Below are positions 9,506 to 19,240 of a stretch of DNA of 64,000 nt, in pieces; position 1 is the stretch's first letter; the number at the start of each line of letters is the position of its first letter. The stretch spans positions 124,001-188,000 of the forward strand of contig CAWHYG010000005.1 of assembly GCA_963833505.1 (NCBI GenBank), read 5' to 3'. The DNA is from CAWHYG01 sp963833505. GTDB lineage: Bacteria > Eisenbacteria > RBG-16-71-46 > CAIMUX01. A program made the position numbers and the translations under genes. The notes beneath the pieces were generated by a model. The model saw nothing but the letters and a program-made list of their open reading frames with translations. It did not search any database and was not told the DNA's origin.

Positions 9506-12500
9506 TCAGAACCGCACGATCGCCGCATTCCGCCGAAGCTGCAAGACCTCGGCGTCGGGATCGACCAGCACGCGATCCGGCTTGAAGTCGCAGGTGATCG
9601 AAACGTCCGTTTCTTCCCCCTTGCCGAGCGTCACGGTCGCGCGCGCCTCGTGATAGGCCGTTGAGGGCGTCCCGTCCTTCTGGAATCGCTCGCCCGCCGC
9701 CGCCGCCACGTCGCACGGCATGCGCGCATCGCCGGCGTTGGCCACGTGCACGTGGACCGTCCACCGCTCGCCGCCGGACGGCGTACCGGCCTCGGCTCCC
9801 GGTTCGCGCCCCGCGCTGCTTCCCGGCACCGAGGCGCCCGCCTGCGTCCGCTCCGCCCTGCTCAACTTGTACTCCGGCACGACGACCTTGAAGAACCACT
9901 GATCCACGAACTCATCATAGGCGGTGGTATCGGGGGCATAGCTCCGCATGAACGCAGTGAAATCCTGCAGCGCGGGATAGTCCGGCCCGTCCTTGTACTG
10001 GCGGATGAATCCCTGAAGCCCTTTCAAGGCGTTCTCGCGCCCCATCCGATTGAGGAGCATCCAGAAGACCCAGCCCCCTTTGTCGTACGTCACGGCCTCG
10101 TCGCCGTTCCGCGAACCGTCGATCTTGACCAGGGGCCGCTCGGAGTCCACGCGCCGGTTGTTCCCGTAGTGCTCCTCGATCCGCTTGCAGAATTCGATCC
10201 GGCCGCGGGCGCCCTTCACCTGGTCAAACAGCAGGATCGTCGAGAAATGCGCCATCCCTTCCGACAGGATGTCGTCGCCGGGGCCTCTTCCCGGGGTCAG
10301 CAGATTGCCCCACCACTGATGGGCCGACTCGTGCGCGGTGACGAAGAACGCGGCGTTCGTCTTCGGCTCGCTCTTGGTGAGGAATCCGATCCCTTCCGAG
10401 AAGGTGATGTTGGTCGGAAATCCCTGGGCGTAGAAGGCGTTGGCGGGAAACTCACTGAGCTTCAGCTCCTTCCAGGGATAGGGATAGAACCACTCGGAAT
10501 ACCACTTGCGGGCCGCCTGCAGCGCGTCGGTCATCTCGGCGACGTTGAAGCCATGGCCCGGATGGTAGTAGACAGCAACGTCTCCTTGCCGGCGGACGTT
10601 CCAGCGCCCGGCGACCACGTTGAAGAACCGCACCGGCTGGTCGCTGACCCAGACGGCGGTGCGGCGCCCGCCCTCCACCACGTCGCTGACTTCGGTCCCG
10701 ACGGAATTGATCGTGTAGACCGCTGGAGCGGAGATGCGGATCCGCGTTGTGAAAGGAGTTCCCGAGCCGAACGCTGGTTTGAGGATATCCTTGTAGAAGT
10801 CATCGGGATAGACCCGCGGCTCATAGCGGTTCTTGTCATCCACGCCTATGTCCTCGAGGTACCCGAGAACCGGGACGAAGCTCGGTGTGAAACTGGTCAG
10901 GACGGCCCCTCCCGGCAGGATGAACTCCATGTTTCCGCCGCCGTTCTTGGTCATCCCTTGGGGAAACCGCCCGTGAAACCGGAAACCGATGCGCGTGGTG
11001 TCCCCCGGAGCGAGCAGCGACGCCGGCGTGAAAACGAAGAGGTGGGAACGGTCGTCCGGCTTGCAGTCCGCTCCGTTCAGGGTCCAGGAGATGTCCTCCC
11101 AGTGGTACGCCCCGGTCAGGGGAATCTGCCGGAGCGGCTTGGCCGTGTCGTTCCGAAGCAGGAAGCTGCCGCTCGTCCGGAATCCCCGGTGGGCGGGATC
11201 CAGATCCAGATCGACATCGGCATGCACCATGGCCGGCAGTGCGGCGTCCTTCCAGGTCGCGAGGTTCTGCTTCCAATAGTCCTTTTCCCGCTTCTGCTCG
11301 ATCTTGCCCTGGAACCCCTGGTTGACCATCACCCATAGCGCGATCACGAAAACCGCCGGAACCAGCAGGTAGGGCAGCAGGCGGACGATGGAACGAGAGA
11401 AACGTCCGGGCGCGGCGCGGTGGAGGGTCAACACGGCGTCGCGCTCCCGGCGTGGGAAGAACCGGAGGGCAAGAGCCACAAAGAGCGCCATGAACCCCAG
11501 GACGGCGATCCGGTTCAGGAGCAACGGAAACCGATTGAGCTCGAGCGGTCCCATGTCGCTCCACTGGAGCACGCTCCAGAGATCCCAGTTTCCGGCCCAG
11601 CTCATGTGATTGGTTGCCTGCAACCACCCGGTCAGGGCGAGAACGGCCAGGCCCAGCGCATACGTGGTATAGCGGCTGCCGGAGATCGCATAGAGCGCCA
11701 TGACGAGCGCGGTCCACGCCAGGAAGGTGGGCACGAGGAGAAGTCCCCAGACCACGAGAAGGGGGCCGATCGAGAGCGGAACCTTGCCCTGGATCAGGAT
11801 CGTGATCGCGCCCCCGAGAAAGGTCGCCAGCAGGATGACGATTCCGACCACGGCATTGGCCAGAACTTTCCCCGCCAGGATCGAGACGGTCGGCGCCGGA
11901 GTCGCGTAATAGACCGGCGCGACCCCCGCGGACTTCTCCCGGCGAAGCGATTCCACCGTGTAGAAGAGCGATAGGAAGCAGAAAAGCAGGGTCAGCGTGT
12001 TCATGCTTCGCACCGCCAGCATCCCGGGCGTGAGCAGAAGCGGAGTGTCGAAGGCTCCGAGCGCCACCAGGGACGTCCCGAGCGTCTGCAGGAGGATGAT
12101 CGGGACGAAGAGATAAAGGCCCGGCTGGTTGCGCAGCTCCCTCAGCTCGAACCGCAGCACGGTCCAGAGGCCGCGGATCAGTCCGGGGGGGCGGATGCGC
12201 ATCGCGAGGGATGCGAGGGACGCCGCTTCCGACCGGCCGGGGAAGGCCTTGAGACGGTCGGACGGTCCCGCCGGCGCGCGGCCGGCCTCATCGGCGGCCA
12301 TGCGGTGACGGACGGGTTCGGCACCGGTTCCCGCTCCCGCGGTCTTCCGCGCCCGGACCGTCCCCCGAAGGCTTGCTTCAAATCTCCGCGCGTCCCAGGC
12401 CACCGCCAGAAGTCCGGCCAGGGCGAAGACCAGCCGGCTCAGCAGGAAGCCCGCATCGTAGTGAACCGGCGCGTGATTGTAGAAGTCCACTCCCCGGTCG

Positions 12501-13216
12501 ACCTTCAGCCAGGTCTCGCTCAACCAGCGTACGCCGGACGGGTCGATCAGCATGAGGATCCGGTTGATCCTCGGATCGAGCCAGCTCGGCGTCCAATTCC
12601 AGAGGAAGAAGGCGCTCACGAGCACCAGGGCCACCGGCAGCACGAAGACCAGGATCGGTTTCCGCGACCGCTCGCCGATGGCGAAGGTCGTCCCGGCGAT
12701 GAAGAGAAGCGACGGAAGGCCGAGCAGGATCGCGGGGCGAAGATAGTTGATGGCCTGGAAGGGACCGCGGATTTCGATCGCCTTCGCGCTCGGCATGATC
12801 TGGTTGAAGAAGGCCGCGGAGAGCAGATGAACCAAAAGGACTCCGACAAAGGCGGTGATCACGGCGAGGAACTTGCCCCAGACGTACTCCCGCGGCTGCA
12901 GTGGAGTGGCGTGCAGCAGCTCTCCGACCTTCCACTCGTCATCCCGCATCACCGCCAGGCCGGCGGCGATCGCGACGAAGAACGAGTAGAACAGGAAGAT
13001 CACGATCGACAGCATCTTGGCCATGGCGAATTCAGAGGTGACCCAGGCCTTGGTTCCGCCGACGGCGCTGTTGCCCGACTGGATCGTCATCTGCCCGGTG
13101 GACAGGCCCCACGAGGTCAGGAAGACGACCACGACGAGCACCCAAAGAAGCGGGCGGGTCAGGCTCTCCGACAGATCGAGGCGGTAGATCAGGGAGATCC
13201 GGCTCGGCGGCTTCAT
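9506..13216 (-). CDS. ABC transporter permease fused to an M1-family metallopeptidase domain
   Basis: A 1236-residue membrane protein. The first 600 residues contain about twelve hydrophobic segments in two ABC-2-permease-like blocks (for example PLLWVLVVVVFLTSWGLS near residue 20 and PGLYLFVPIILLQTLG near 370). Residues 640-1150 form an extracytoplasmic gluzincin domain. The zinc motif HESAH at about 962-966 is followed by a Glu in LSEGMAHF about 20 residues later, matching M1 aminopeptidases. The start ATG overlaps the stop of the upstream ATPase gene by four bases, so the two are translationally coupled. Together they should form an ABC system that couples ATP hydrolysis to export or handling of peptides at the envelope. 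Such permease-M1 fusions occur in Bacteroidota and related groups. No truncation is seen. Confidence 0.88.
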   Translation of the reverse strand: MKPPSRISLIYRLDLSESLTRPLLWVLVVVVFLTSWGLSTGQMTIQSGNSAVGGTKAWVTSEFAMAKMLSIVIFLFYSFFVAIAAGLAVMRDDEWKVGELLHATPLQPREYVWGKFLAVITAFVGVLLVHLLSAAFFNQIMPSAKAIEIRGPFQAINYLRPAILLGLPSLLFIAGTTFAIGERSRKPILVFVLPVALVLVSAFFLWNWTPSWLDPRINRILMLIDPSGVRWLSETWLKVDRGVDFYNHAPVHYDAGFLLSRLVFALAGLLAVAWDARRFEASLRGTVRARKTAGAGTGAEPVRHRMAADEAGRAPAGPSDRLKAFPGRSEAASLASLAMRIRPPGLIRGLWTVLRFELRELRNQPGLYLFVPIILLQTLGTSLVALGAFDTPLLLTPGMLAVRSMNTLTLLFCFLSLFYTVESLRREKSAGVAPVYYATPAPTVSILAGKVLANAVVGIVILLATFLGGAITILIQGKVPLSIGPLLVVWGLLLVPTFLAWTALVMALYAISGSRYTTYALGLAVLALTGWLQATNHMSWAGNWDLWSVLQWSDMGPLELNRFPLLLNRIAVLGFMALFVALALRFFPRRERDAVLTLHRAAPGRFSRSIVRLLPYLLVPAVFVIALWVMVNQGFQGKIEQKREKDYWKQNLATWKDAALPAMVHADVDLDLDPAHRGFRTSGSFLLRNDTAKPLRQIPLTGAYHWEDISWTLNGADCKPDDRSHLFVFTPASLLAPGDTTRIGFRFHGRFPQGMTKNGGGNMEFILPGGAVLTSFTPSFVPVLGYLEDIGVDDKNRYEPRVYPDDFYKDILKPAFGSGTPFTTRIRISAPAVYTINSVGTEVSDVVEGGRRTAVWVSDQPVRFFNVVAGRWNVRRQGDVAVYYHPGHGFNVAEMTDALQAARKWYSEWFYPYPWKELKLSEFPANAFYAQGFPTNITFSEGIGFLTKSEPKTNAAFFVTAHESAHQWWGNLLTPGRGPGDDILSEGMAHFSTILLFDQVKGARGRIEFCKRIEEHYGNNRRVDSERPLVKIDGSRNGDEAVTYDKGGWVFWMLLNRMGRENALKGLQGFIRQYKDGPDYPALQDFTAFMRSYAPDTTAYDEFVDQWFFKVVVPEYKLSRAERTQAGASVPGSSAGREPGAEAGTPSGGERWTVHVHVANAGDARMPCDVAAAAGERFQKDGTPSTAYHEARATVTLGKGEETDVSITCDFKPDRVLVDPDAEVLQLRRNAAIVRF

Positions 13217-14100
13217 CTCCCCTCCGCCGCGCCGTTCGATCCGGTCATCACGAGATAGGCATCCTCCAACGTGGGTTCGGACACCGTGAAACCGGGAGGG
13301 GGGGCGCCGGCGGCCTGGTAGATCCGCACGCGGTTTCGCCCTTCCACGAGGATGGACTGCGTGATCCGCGCGGAGGCGGGCAGGCTTCGCATGCCGGCTT
13401 CGTCGATCTCTCCTTCGAACATCGTCCCGGCGATCGCGGCGCGCGCCTCGGACGGGCTGGTTTCCGCGATGAGCCGTCCCCGGCTGATGATGGCGAAGCG
13501 CGGACAGAGCACGGCCACGTCCTCGACGATGTGGGTCGAGAGCAGGACGATCCGATCGGCCGACAGCTCGGCCAGGAGACGATAGAGCCGGAGCCGCTCC
13601 TCCGGATCGAGGCCCGCAGTCGGCTCATCCGCGATGATCAGGCGGGGATTGCCGGCGATGGCCTGGGCCAGCCCGAGCCGTTGCCGCATGCCGCCCGAGT
13701 AGGTTTTCACGCGGCGCCGGGCGGCGTAGGTCAGGTTGACCTGCTCGAGCAACGCGGCCACGAGGCGCTTCATTCCGCCGGGCGACTCGACCCCTTTCAT
13801 CTCGAGCAGATAGGCGAGCATCTGTTCGCCCGTCAGATGGGGATAGAAGCCGAATTCCTGCGGCAGATATCCGAGGCAGGACCAGACCCGCTCGGGCTTC
13901 TTGAGGATGTCCTCGCCGTCCAAAAGCACCTCGCCGGAGGTCGCTTCGCAGAGGCCCGCCACGATCCGCATGAGGGTGGTCTTGCCCGCTCCGTTGGGGC
14001 CCAGGAGGCCGTACATGCCGTTCGGAATCTCGAGCCGGATCCCTTGAAGGGCGGGCACGGGTCCGGGGTAGACCTTGATCAGATCGCGGATGACGAGCAT
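13213..14100 (-). CDS. ABC transporter ATP-binding protein
   Basis: The start at ATG 14100 (MLVIRDLIKVYPG) is fixed by a strong GGAGGT four bases upstream; an open frame continues to 14163 without support. The 295-residue protein has all nucleotide-binding motifs. Walker A is GPNGAGKTTL, the signature is YSGGMRQRLGLAQA, Walker B is LIIADEPTAGLDPE, and the switch is VLLSTHIVED. The C-terminal 80 residues form the extra domain seen in ABC-2-type exporters. It overlaps the permease-peptidase gene by four bases (ATGA), forming a two-gene operon, and should energise that permease from the cytoplasmic face. The substrate is unknown. Confidence 0.92.
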   Translation of the reverse strand: MLVIRDLIKVYPGPVPALQGIRLEIPNGMYGLLGPNGAGKTTLMRIVAGLCEATSGEVLLDGEDILKKPERVWSCLGYLPQEFGFYPHLTGEQMLAYLLEMKGVESPGGMKRLVAALLEQVNLTYAARRRVKTYSGGMRQRLGLAQAIAGNPRLIIADEPTAGLDPEERLRLYRLLAELSADRIVLLSTHIVEDVAVLCPRFAIISRGRLIAETSPSEARAAIAGTMFEGEIDEAGMRSLPASARITQSILVEGRNRVRIYQAAGAPPPGFTVSEPTLEDAYLVMTGSNGAAEGR

Positions 14101-14258
14101 CGGGACCTCCTTCGTGGCACCTGGTCCGGCCGCGCGGATGGACGCACTGAGAACTCTACGCATCTGGAGGGAGGGTGGTTGCAGGAAAAAGGGAGCGCCA
14201 CTCCGCCATGTGGGCCCACGGGATCATTGGCCGGCCTCGGTCTGCTCGTTCGCGATGA

Positions 14259-14540
14259 CCCGCCAGTTGGCTGAAGCAGCAGATCCGCAAAGCCACGGTC
14301 TGGGGTCAGACTCCTTGCTTCCTCGTCCACGACAACGACGGAATCTTCGGGCAGTTCGGCACGCCGGTGAAGGTGGAGCGGGACGGCAAGACCCGCAGCT
14401 ACTGCTGCCGTCTTGATCGTTGGCTGCACGAAGTGATCGGAGTCCAGGGGCTGCCGATTCTGTACGGAGCGCCGAACGCAAGTCCTCACGTCGAGCGGTT
14501 CATGCGGACGCTCCGGGACGAAGCGCTCGATTACGCGGAA
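14259..14540 (+). pseudogene. Remnant of an rve-type (DDE) transposase
   Basis: One frame reads SWLKQQIRKATVWGQ, then CFLVHDNDGIFGQFG, then GLPILYGAPNASPHVERFMR and TLRDEALD. This is the second Asp (HDND) and the Glu (VERF) region of an integrase-core transposase of the kind encoded at 26067-27134, though from a different subfamily. The first catalytic Asp and the N-terminal HTH are missing; a TGA precedes the segment, and the frame loses similarity after about 14535. No terminal repeats were found. It is a dead fragment lying just upstream of the 5'-truncated Fic gene, so the element may have been involved in that truncation. Confidence 0.65.
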
Positions 14541-14843
14541 CGCGGTCCTGGCGACGCCGGACGGGGAACGCTACCTTGCCGGCTTTCGGGCACTGCCCGA
14601 CGGAGCTGTACCTTGTGAAGGGGCTTCGGTAGGCGGCATGGGGCTCCGTTGCGGCTTCGGGTCGAGAATCAGCTCGGCTTCAAGATGGTCAAATGGATCA
14701 AGTTCTCCTCGACCAGATCGCTCGATTCCTGTGCCCACTTGCGAGTTACCGAAACGGCGAACGTGGCCAGGATGAGTCGAACCTGGAGCGGATCGACTCT
14801 GTCGAGAGATCATCAGGCCGCGAGGGAGATCCCGTAACCAACG
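14541..14843. other. Noncoding or decayed stretch
   Basis: No recognisable gene, RNA or repeat is seen between the transposase remnant and the Fic frame. Short frames here have no family resemblance. It may contain the lost 5' end of the Fic gene in decayed form. Confidence 0.5.
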
Positions 14844-16067
14844 TTGCACCAGGTCATTAGAGCCTTCGAAAAGAACAGGATTCCCGGGCCGCGAGGGTCA
14901 ATCCTGGTCCATGCCGATCGAGGGACCTATGCGCCCGTCGTTGATCCCAGCCGGCAATGGGCGAGCCGGGGCGAACCATCTTCTCGTCACCGAGTCCGCA
15001 ACAACCTGCCGGGGACGCCGACATTCTGTCCGCTGGTCTTTCGCACCCCGGCGTTGGAAGAGTTCATTGCCATGGACCTGGTCCAGCGAGCTCAATCCAT
15101 TGTCGCCAAGGTCCCGCGCGATCTGTTGTCGCGGACCGCCGCCATTCTTCTGTTGAAAGACTCAAAGGCCAGCCACGCCATCGAGGGGGATCGCGCGCCC
15201 ATGGATCGAATTGAGCGCTGGGGACGCGCGGTCGGGGAGGCCGGTCTTCGCCCCGTCGGTCTCGATGAACTCCTGCGGTTGCAGCGAATCGTCATCGGCG
15301 ACGCGCGCTTCGTGAAGCTTGGATTGCGGTCGGACGGCGGCTTCGTCGGTGAGCATGACCGCGAGTCCCGAACGCCGCTGCCCGATCATATCAGCGCCCG
15401 GCCGGAGGATTTGCCATCGCTGATCGAGGGCATGGTCGCGTACGCGCGAGGCGCGGCGTTGCGTCTTGATGCCGTAGTTGCTGCCACCGTGCTGGCGTTC
15501 GGGTTCGTCTATGTCCACCCGTTTCAGGACGGAAACGGCCGTATTCATCGTTACCTGATCCATCACGTGCTGGCCCAGCGCGGCTACAACCCGGCCGGGG
15601 TGGTGTTTCCGGTGTCGGCCGCCATTCTGGAACGGATCGATGACTATCGCGTCGTGCTGGAGGATTACTCCCGGCGCCTTCTACCTCTAATCCGATGGGA
15701 ACCGACGGGGGACGGCAACATCAACGTGCTCAATGACACGTCGGACTTCTATCGTTTCTTCGATGCGACGCCGCACGCGGAGTTTCTTTACGCCTGCGTG
15801 AAGAAGACCATCGAGGAGGACCTGCCTCGCGAGACGGATTTTCTGCAGCGCTACGATCGGTTTCGAGAGTACACCCAGGCGATCGTGGACATGCCGGACA
15901 CGACCATCGATTTGCTCTTTCGCTTCCTCCGGCAGAACGGGGGAAAGCTCTCGAAGTGCAGGCGCGACCAGGAGTTCGCACAGATGACCGATGCGGAGGT
16001 GGTCTCGGCAGAAGAGGCGTACGCCGCGGCGTTTCGAGCGGACGGCGAAAGTGACATTCGATGGTGA
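14844..16067 (+). CDS. Fic-family AMPylase-like protein, N-terminally truncated
   Basis: The canonical Fic active-site motif HPFQDGNGRIHRYL lies at about residues 232-245. Upstream is the helix pair with SKASHAIEGDRAP, a segment typical of a large bacterial Fic family, and downstream VVFPVSAAILERIDDY and the helical C-terminus. Fic enzymes transfer AMP (or another phosphate-containing group) from a nucleotide to a protein hydroxyl; the Fic His is in place. From memory, relatives are about 60-80 residues longer at the N-terminus, with sequence before the NNLPGTPTFCPLV segment. Here the frame is stopped by a TAA nine bases before the first possible start (TTG 14844). There is no Shine-Dalgarno, so the 5' end looks lost. 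It may be inactive or start at a downstream codon such as ATG 15072. Confidence 0.8.
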   Translation: MHQVIRAFEKNRIPGPRGSILVHADRGTYAPVVDPSRQWASRGEPSSRHRVRNNLPGTPTFCPLVFRTPALEEFIAMDLVQRAQSIVAKVPRDLLSRTAAILLLKDSKASHAIEGDRAPMDRIERWGRAVGEAGLRPVGLDELLRLQRIVIGDARFVKLGLRSDGGFVGEHDRESRTPLPDHISARPEDLPSLIEGMVAYARGAALRLDAVVAATVLAFGFVYVHPFQDGNGRIHRYLIHHVLAQRGYNPAGVVFPVSAAILERIDDYRVVLEDYSRRLLPLIRWEPTGDGNINVLNDTSDFYRFFDATPHAEFLYACVKKTIEEDLPRETDFLQRYDRFREYTQAIVDMPDTTIDLLFRFLRQNGGKLSKCRRDQEFAQMTDAEVVSAEEAYAAAFRADGESDIRW

Positions 16068-16348
16068 GGTTCCGTTCATAGCCAGTCTTGAGAGTCCCCT
16101 CTGATCCTCCGTCGACGTTGCGACGGTTCTCGCCAGGTTCGGACGGCGGCTGGTCGGCTGCGGGGCGAGTCGATGGCCGGCGGAAGACCCACCGGACTCT
16201 CGTCATCCGATGATGGCGGTGAGGCGCCGCCGGACGCCGGATGCGCGGATGGCCCGCGAAACTCCGGAGCATCTGTGCCGGATCGATCCGGCGGATCCGC
16301 TCTGTTAGGATGATTGACCGACCAGCCTGAACAGATTGAGGGCTCGTC
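16068..16348. other. Intergenic region with a weak promoter-like site
   Basis: No gene is seen. Near 16304-16310 the sequence TTAGGAT could serve as a -10 box for the phosphotransferase gene at 16349, but no convincing -35 is present. Confidence 0.3.
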
Positions 16349-17329
16349 ATGAACCTCTTCGAGCACAAAGAGCCGGAGATTGCCCGAAAGGCGGCCCGAG
16401 CGATTGCGGCCGAGTGGCGGCCGGAAGCGGAGCCGCAGTTCATCCGGGCGTTTTCGAATTACGTCTACCTGCTGCCCCTCGCGGAGCCACGGCTGTATCT
16501 CCGGATCACCCCCGTGGACCACCGTTCGGAGCATGAGCTTGCATCCGAGCTGGAGCTGGTGCGATTCCTCAAGAGTCGCGGCATCCCGGTCAGCGAGCCG
16601 GTGCCGTCGCTCGCGGGCAGGCTGGTGCATACGGTCGTGATCGACGGAAATCCGCTACACGGAGTTGTCTTTGCCGAGGCCCCCGGCGTCCCGTTTACGG
16701 GTCTTTCAGCCCCTGAGCGGCGGGGATTCTTTCGACTCGCCGGAGAAACCATCGGGCGGCTTCACCACGAAAGTCGCGGATTCACTCCGTCACCGGGATT
16801 CCTGAGAACCCGTTGGTGGGAGGATCGCTGGGCGCGCTTTCCGGAGATCGTCCCCGAGCGCGAAAAGGAGGCCTGGAATCTCTACCGCGAAATCCAGGAA
16901 TGGACGCGAGGCCTCTCCCACGAACCGGCCGTCTTCGGACACATCCACGGGGACCTCACCATCGTGAACATGAGGATCCTCCCCGGGCGCGTCACGCTGT
17001 TCGACTTCGATTCCTGCTCGGAGCATTGGTTCGGATACGAGATCGCGGCCTTTCTTCACTACTTCGGCGCCCAGGACCCGGGCACGCGCCGGCAAGTCTA
17101 CGACGACGTGCTCCGCGGGTACGCCAGCGCAACGACTCTCGACGACCGTATCCTGGCGGCGATCCCGCTCTTTGGAAAGATGAGGCTCCTCTATTCCTTC
17201 CTGGTCTTCGCGGAAATGTGGGGATTTGAAGGGCTGTTGCCCGAGCAGGACAACTACTTCGCGATTCGACGCAGGCTGTTTGGTCAGGAGCCGACCTGGC
17301 CGGGAGTGGAGACCGATCCCATCCGATGA
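16349..17329 (+). CDS. Aminoglycoside-phosphotransferase-superfamily kinase
   Basis: A 326-residue cytoplasmic protein with the protein-kinase-like APH fold. The catalytic loop is FGHIHGDLTIVNMR at about residues 195-208 (Brenner motif H-G-D-x4-N), and the metal-binding Asp follows in VTLFDFDSCSEHW. The N-terminal lobe has EHELASELELVRFLKSRGI, which probably supplies the ATP-site Glu. Relatives phosphorylate small molecules such as homoserine, choline, fructosamine or antibiotics; nothing here identifies the substrate, and resistance should not be assumed. Length fits the family. It stands alone, downstream of the Fic gene by about 280 bases. Confidence 0.8.
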   Translation: MNLFEHKEPEIARKAARAIAAEWRPEAEPQFIRAFSNYVYLLPLAEPRLYLRITPVDHRSEHELASELELVRFLKSRGIPVSEPVPSLAGRLVHTVVIDGNPLHGVVFAEAPGVPFTGLSAPERRGFFRLAGETIGRLHHESRGFTPSPGFLRTRWWEDRWARFPEIVPEREKEAWNLYREIQEWTRGLSHEPAVFGHIHGDLTIVNMRILPGRVTLFDFDSCSEHWFGYEIAAFLHYFGAQDPGTRRQVYDDVLRGYASATTLDDRILAAIPLFGKMRLLYSFLVFAEMWGFEGLLPEQDNYFAIRRRLFGQEPTWPGVETDPIR

Positions 17330-17729
17330 GGTCCGGGGTAAGGGGAGCGATGAGTCTTCAAACTACGATGCCTTCGATACGCGCGGCGCGCCGGTCGAGG
17401 GGGGCGGCAAGGCGGATGGACACGGCGAGAGATCTGGATTCTGAGTATCTGGTCCCTGTTATCCCAGGATCGGAAGAGCGAGTCCCGGAGGGCGGCCGGG
17501 CAGGTCAATGGCGGGCGGACCCAGCAGCGCCAATTGTGAAATCTGTGGAGTGACGGGCCACCCCGGGAGGCGGCGGCGGCGGCAACTGCGGTTGGCAAAG
17601 ACACCATGGTACCTGGCCTGGTTTGCATAAGGTGCCGGCAGGAGCGCCGCCAGGCGGTTCCCCGAGGTCGCCCCCGCCGGCGTCTCGATGAAGTCGTCCG
17701 AATGGAATGAGCGCAGGAGTAGGCTCGAA
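17330..17729. other. Intergenic region, no feature recognised
   Basis: About 400 bases between the phosphotransferase gene and the convergent propeller gene. Short frames show no family signature, and no clear terminator hairpin with a T tract is visible. Confidence 0.5.
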
Positions 17730-18950
17730 TCATCGAAGAATCAAGACCTGCCTTGCCAACCTGGTGCCCGACTCCCGCGCATCGATGAAGTAGGTACCCT
17801 GCGGCCAGCCTCGGGCCGGGATTTGGAGCAGGCGGCGCTCGCCGGAGCGCATGGGACCGTCGAGGAGCCTGGCCACGAACCGGCCGCTGACATCACACAC
17901 GTCCACTTGCACGACTCCGTCTCGCTGGGACGCGAGTTCGAACTCTCCATCCGATCGAACGGGGTTCGGGAACGGCCCCGCGATGGAGAGCGAACCGCGA
18001 CCAGGCGACATCGCCTCGACTTCGGCGGGATCCACGCACGGACCTCCTCCGGTGGTCGAGCGAAGCAGAAGCCCGCCCTGGCCGGCAACGAGCAGGTCCG
18101 TGTAGCCCGGATACGCGACGGCGTAGAGATTTGCGGTCGTGCCGGCGTTGAGGCGGCACCAGGTGTCCCCGCTGTTCGTGGTCTTGAGCACAGTGCCGTA
18201 GTCTCCCACGGCAACGAAGTTGTATCCATCCGCCCAGCCGATCGCCCGCAGGGTGGACGTGGTCCCGCTGTTGCGCGGGCTCCAGGTGACGCCCCCGTCG
18301 GTGCTCTTGATGATGGTGCCGCCCTCGCCCAGCGCCAGCTCAAACAAGCTGTTGCCGTCGAGAAACGCGTAGAGGTTGGCGGTGGTCCCGGTCGGGTAGG
18401 AAAGCCAGTGGACTCCCTGGTCCGTCGACTTGACGAATGTCCCCATGTCTCCGACGGCATAAGCCCCGTCGGCACCCGCGTGGAGAGCATTGGGGGTGGG
18501 ATTCCCTCGATAGGTCCAGACATTGCCGTTTTGTTCGAAATCCTGCGTGTAGTAGATGCTCCCTTTGTTCCCCACGGCGTAGGCAGCGAAGTTCTGCCGG
18601 CTGAAGAGGACAAAGTCCTGGGTGGCGTCGGGAATGTTCCGCCCGACCCAGCTCCCGTTGTAATTGACCCGGACGGTCCCTCCGCTGCCGCTCGCAATCT
18701 GGGTTCCGGGCTCGATGATACTGATGAGGTCGGCTGTCGTGCCCACGTTCACTTGTGTCCAGATCGTGTGGCTGAAGTCCGACTCGGCTACATAGCCGCC
18801 GGACCCGGCCAGCCAACCGTGCAAGCTGGGTACACACGAGAGGGAGTGAATGTCCTCGGTCGTTCCGCTGGAAATGACCGTCCAATCCTGGGCCCCCACC
18901 GACCCTGCCGTTATGATGCTGAAGATCAATGCTGTCCAGATTCGGCTCAT
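17730..18950 (-). CDS. Secreted YCF48-like beta-propeller protein with FlgD-like C-terminal domain
   Basis: The start at ATG 18950 is fixed by GGAGG six bases upstream and yields a clear signal peptide (MSRIWTALIFSIITAGSVGA, then QDW). The body consists of repeats of about 40 residues with the YCF48/BNR pattern 'VGxxGTxxKSTDGGxTW' (for example GGTIIKSTDGGVTWSPRNSG and YGTVLKTTNSGDTWCRLNAG), predicted to fold as a propeller. The last 85 residues (GPFPNPVRSDGEFELASQ...WPQGTYFIDARESG, ending VLILR) form an FlgD-Ig-like domain shared with five other genes in this window and probably used for export or anchoring. Function in the cell is not known. Expressed alone, divergent from nothing nearby. 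Confidence 0.85.
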   Translation of the reverse strand: MSRIWTALIFSIITAGSVGAQDWTVISSGTTEDIHSLSCVPSLHGWLAGSGGYVAESDFSHTIWTQVNVGTTADLISIIEPGTQIASGSGGTVRVNYNGSWVGRNIPDATQDFVLFSRQNFAAYAVGNKGSIYYTQDFEQNGNVWTYRGNPTPNALHAGADGAYAVGDMGTFVKSTDQGVHWLSYPTGTTANLYAFLDGNSLFELALGEGGTIIKSTDGGVTWSPRNSGTTSTLRAIGWADGYNFVAVGDYGTVLKTTNSGDTWCRLNAGTTANLYAVAYPGYTDLLVAGQGGLLLRSTTGGGPCVDPAEVEAMSPGRGSLSIAGPFPNPVRSDGEFELASQRDGVVQVDVCDVSGRFVARLLDGPMRSGERRLLQIPARGWPQGTYFIDARESGTRLARQVLILR

Positions 18951-19240
18951 GTTCGGCCTCCAGGGCCTCCTGGGCCCGTCGTTTCGTTGTTCGGGTATTG
19001 AGTCGCGAAGTTGCCGCATCCCGTAGTGAAGGGCGCTTCAGGTTCCCTTCTCTTGTTCCGACAGAGAGTCATCTCGGGTCCTGGCGAGGAACTTCGCCCT
19101 TTCACTAGGAATCAATGCCGCCAGGCGCGGAATCGCACAGGGGAATCCTCGCGCGAGGGCCTTCGCGGTCGGCTGGGCAACCGGACAGGAGCGGCGGAGA
19201 TGCGACCGTTGCCCTCATCCGGGCGGAGAAGTGAGGGGAT

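Noticed and set aside
12305..13258. Plus-strand frame of 317 codons
   Set aside because: It lies opposite the permease domain and has a Gln/Arg/Asp-rich composition typical of antisense shadows.
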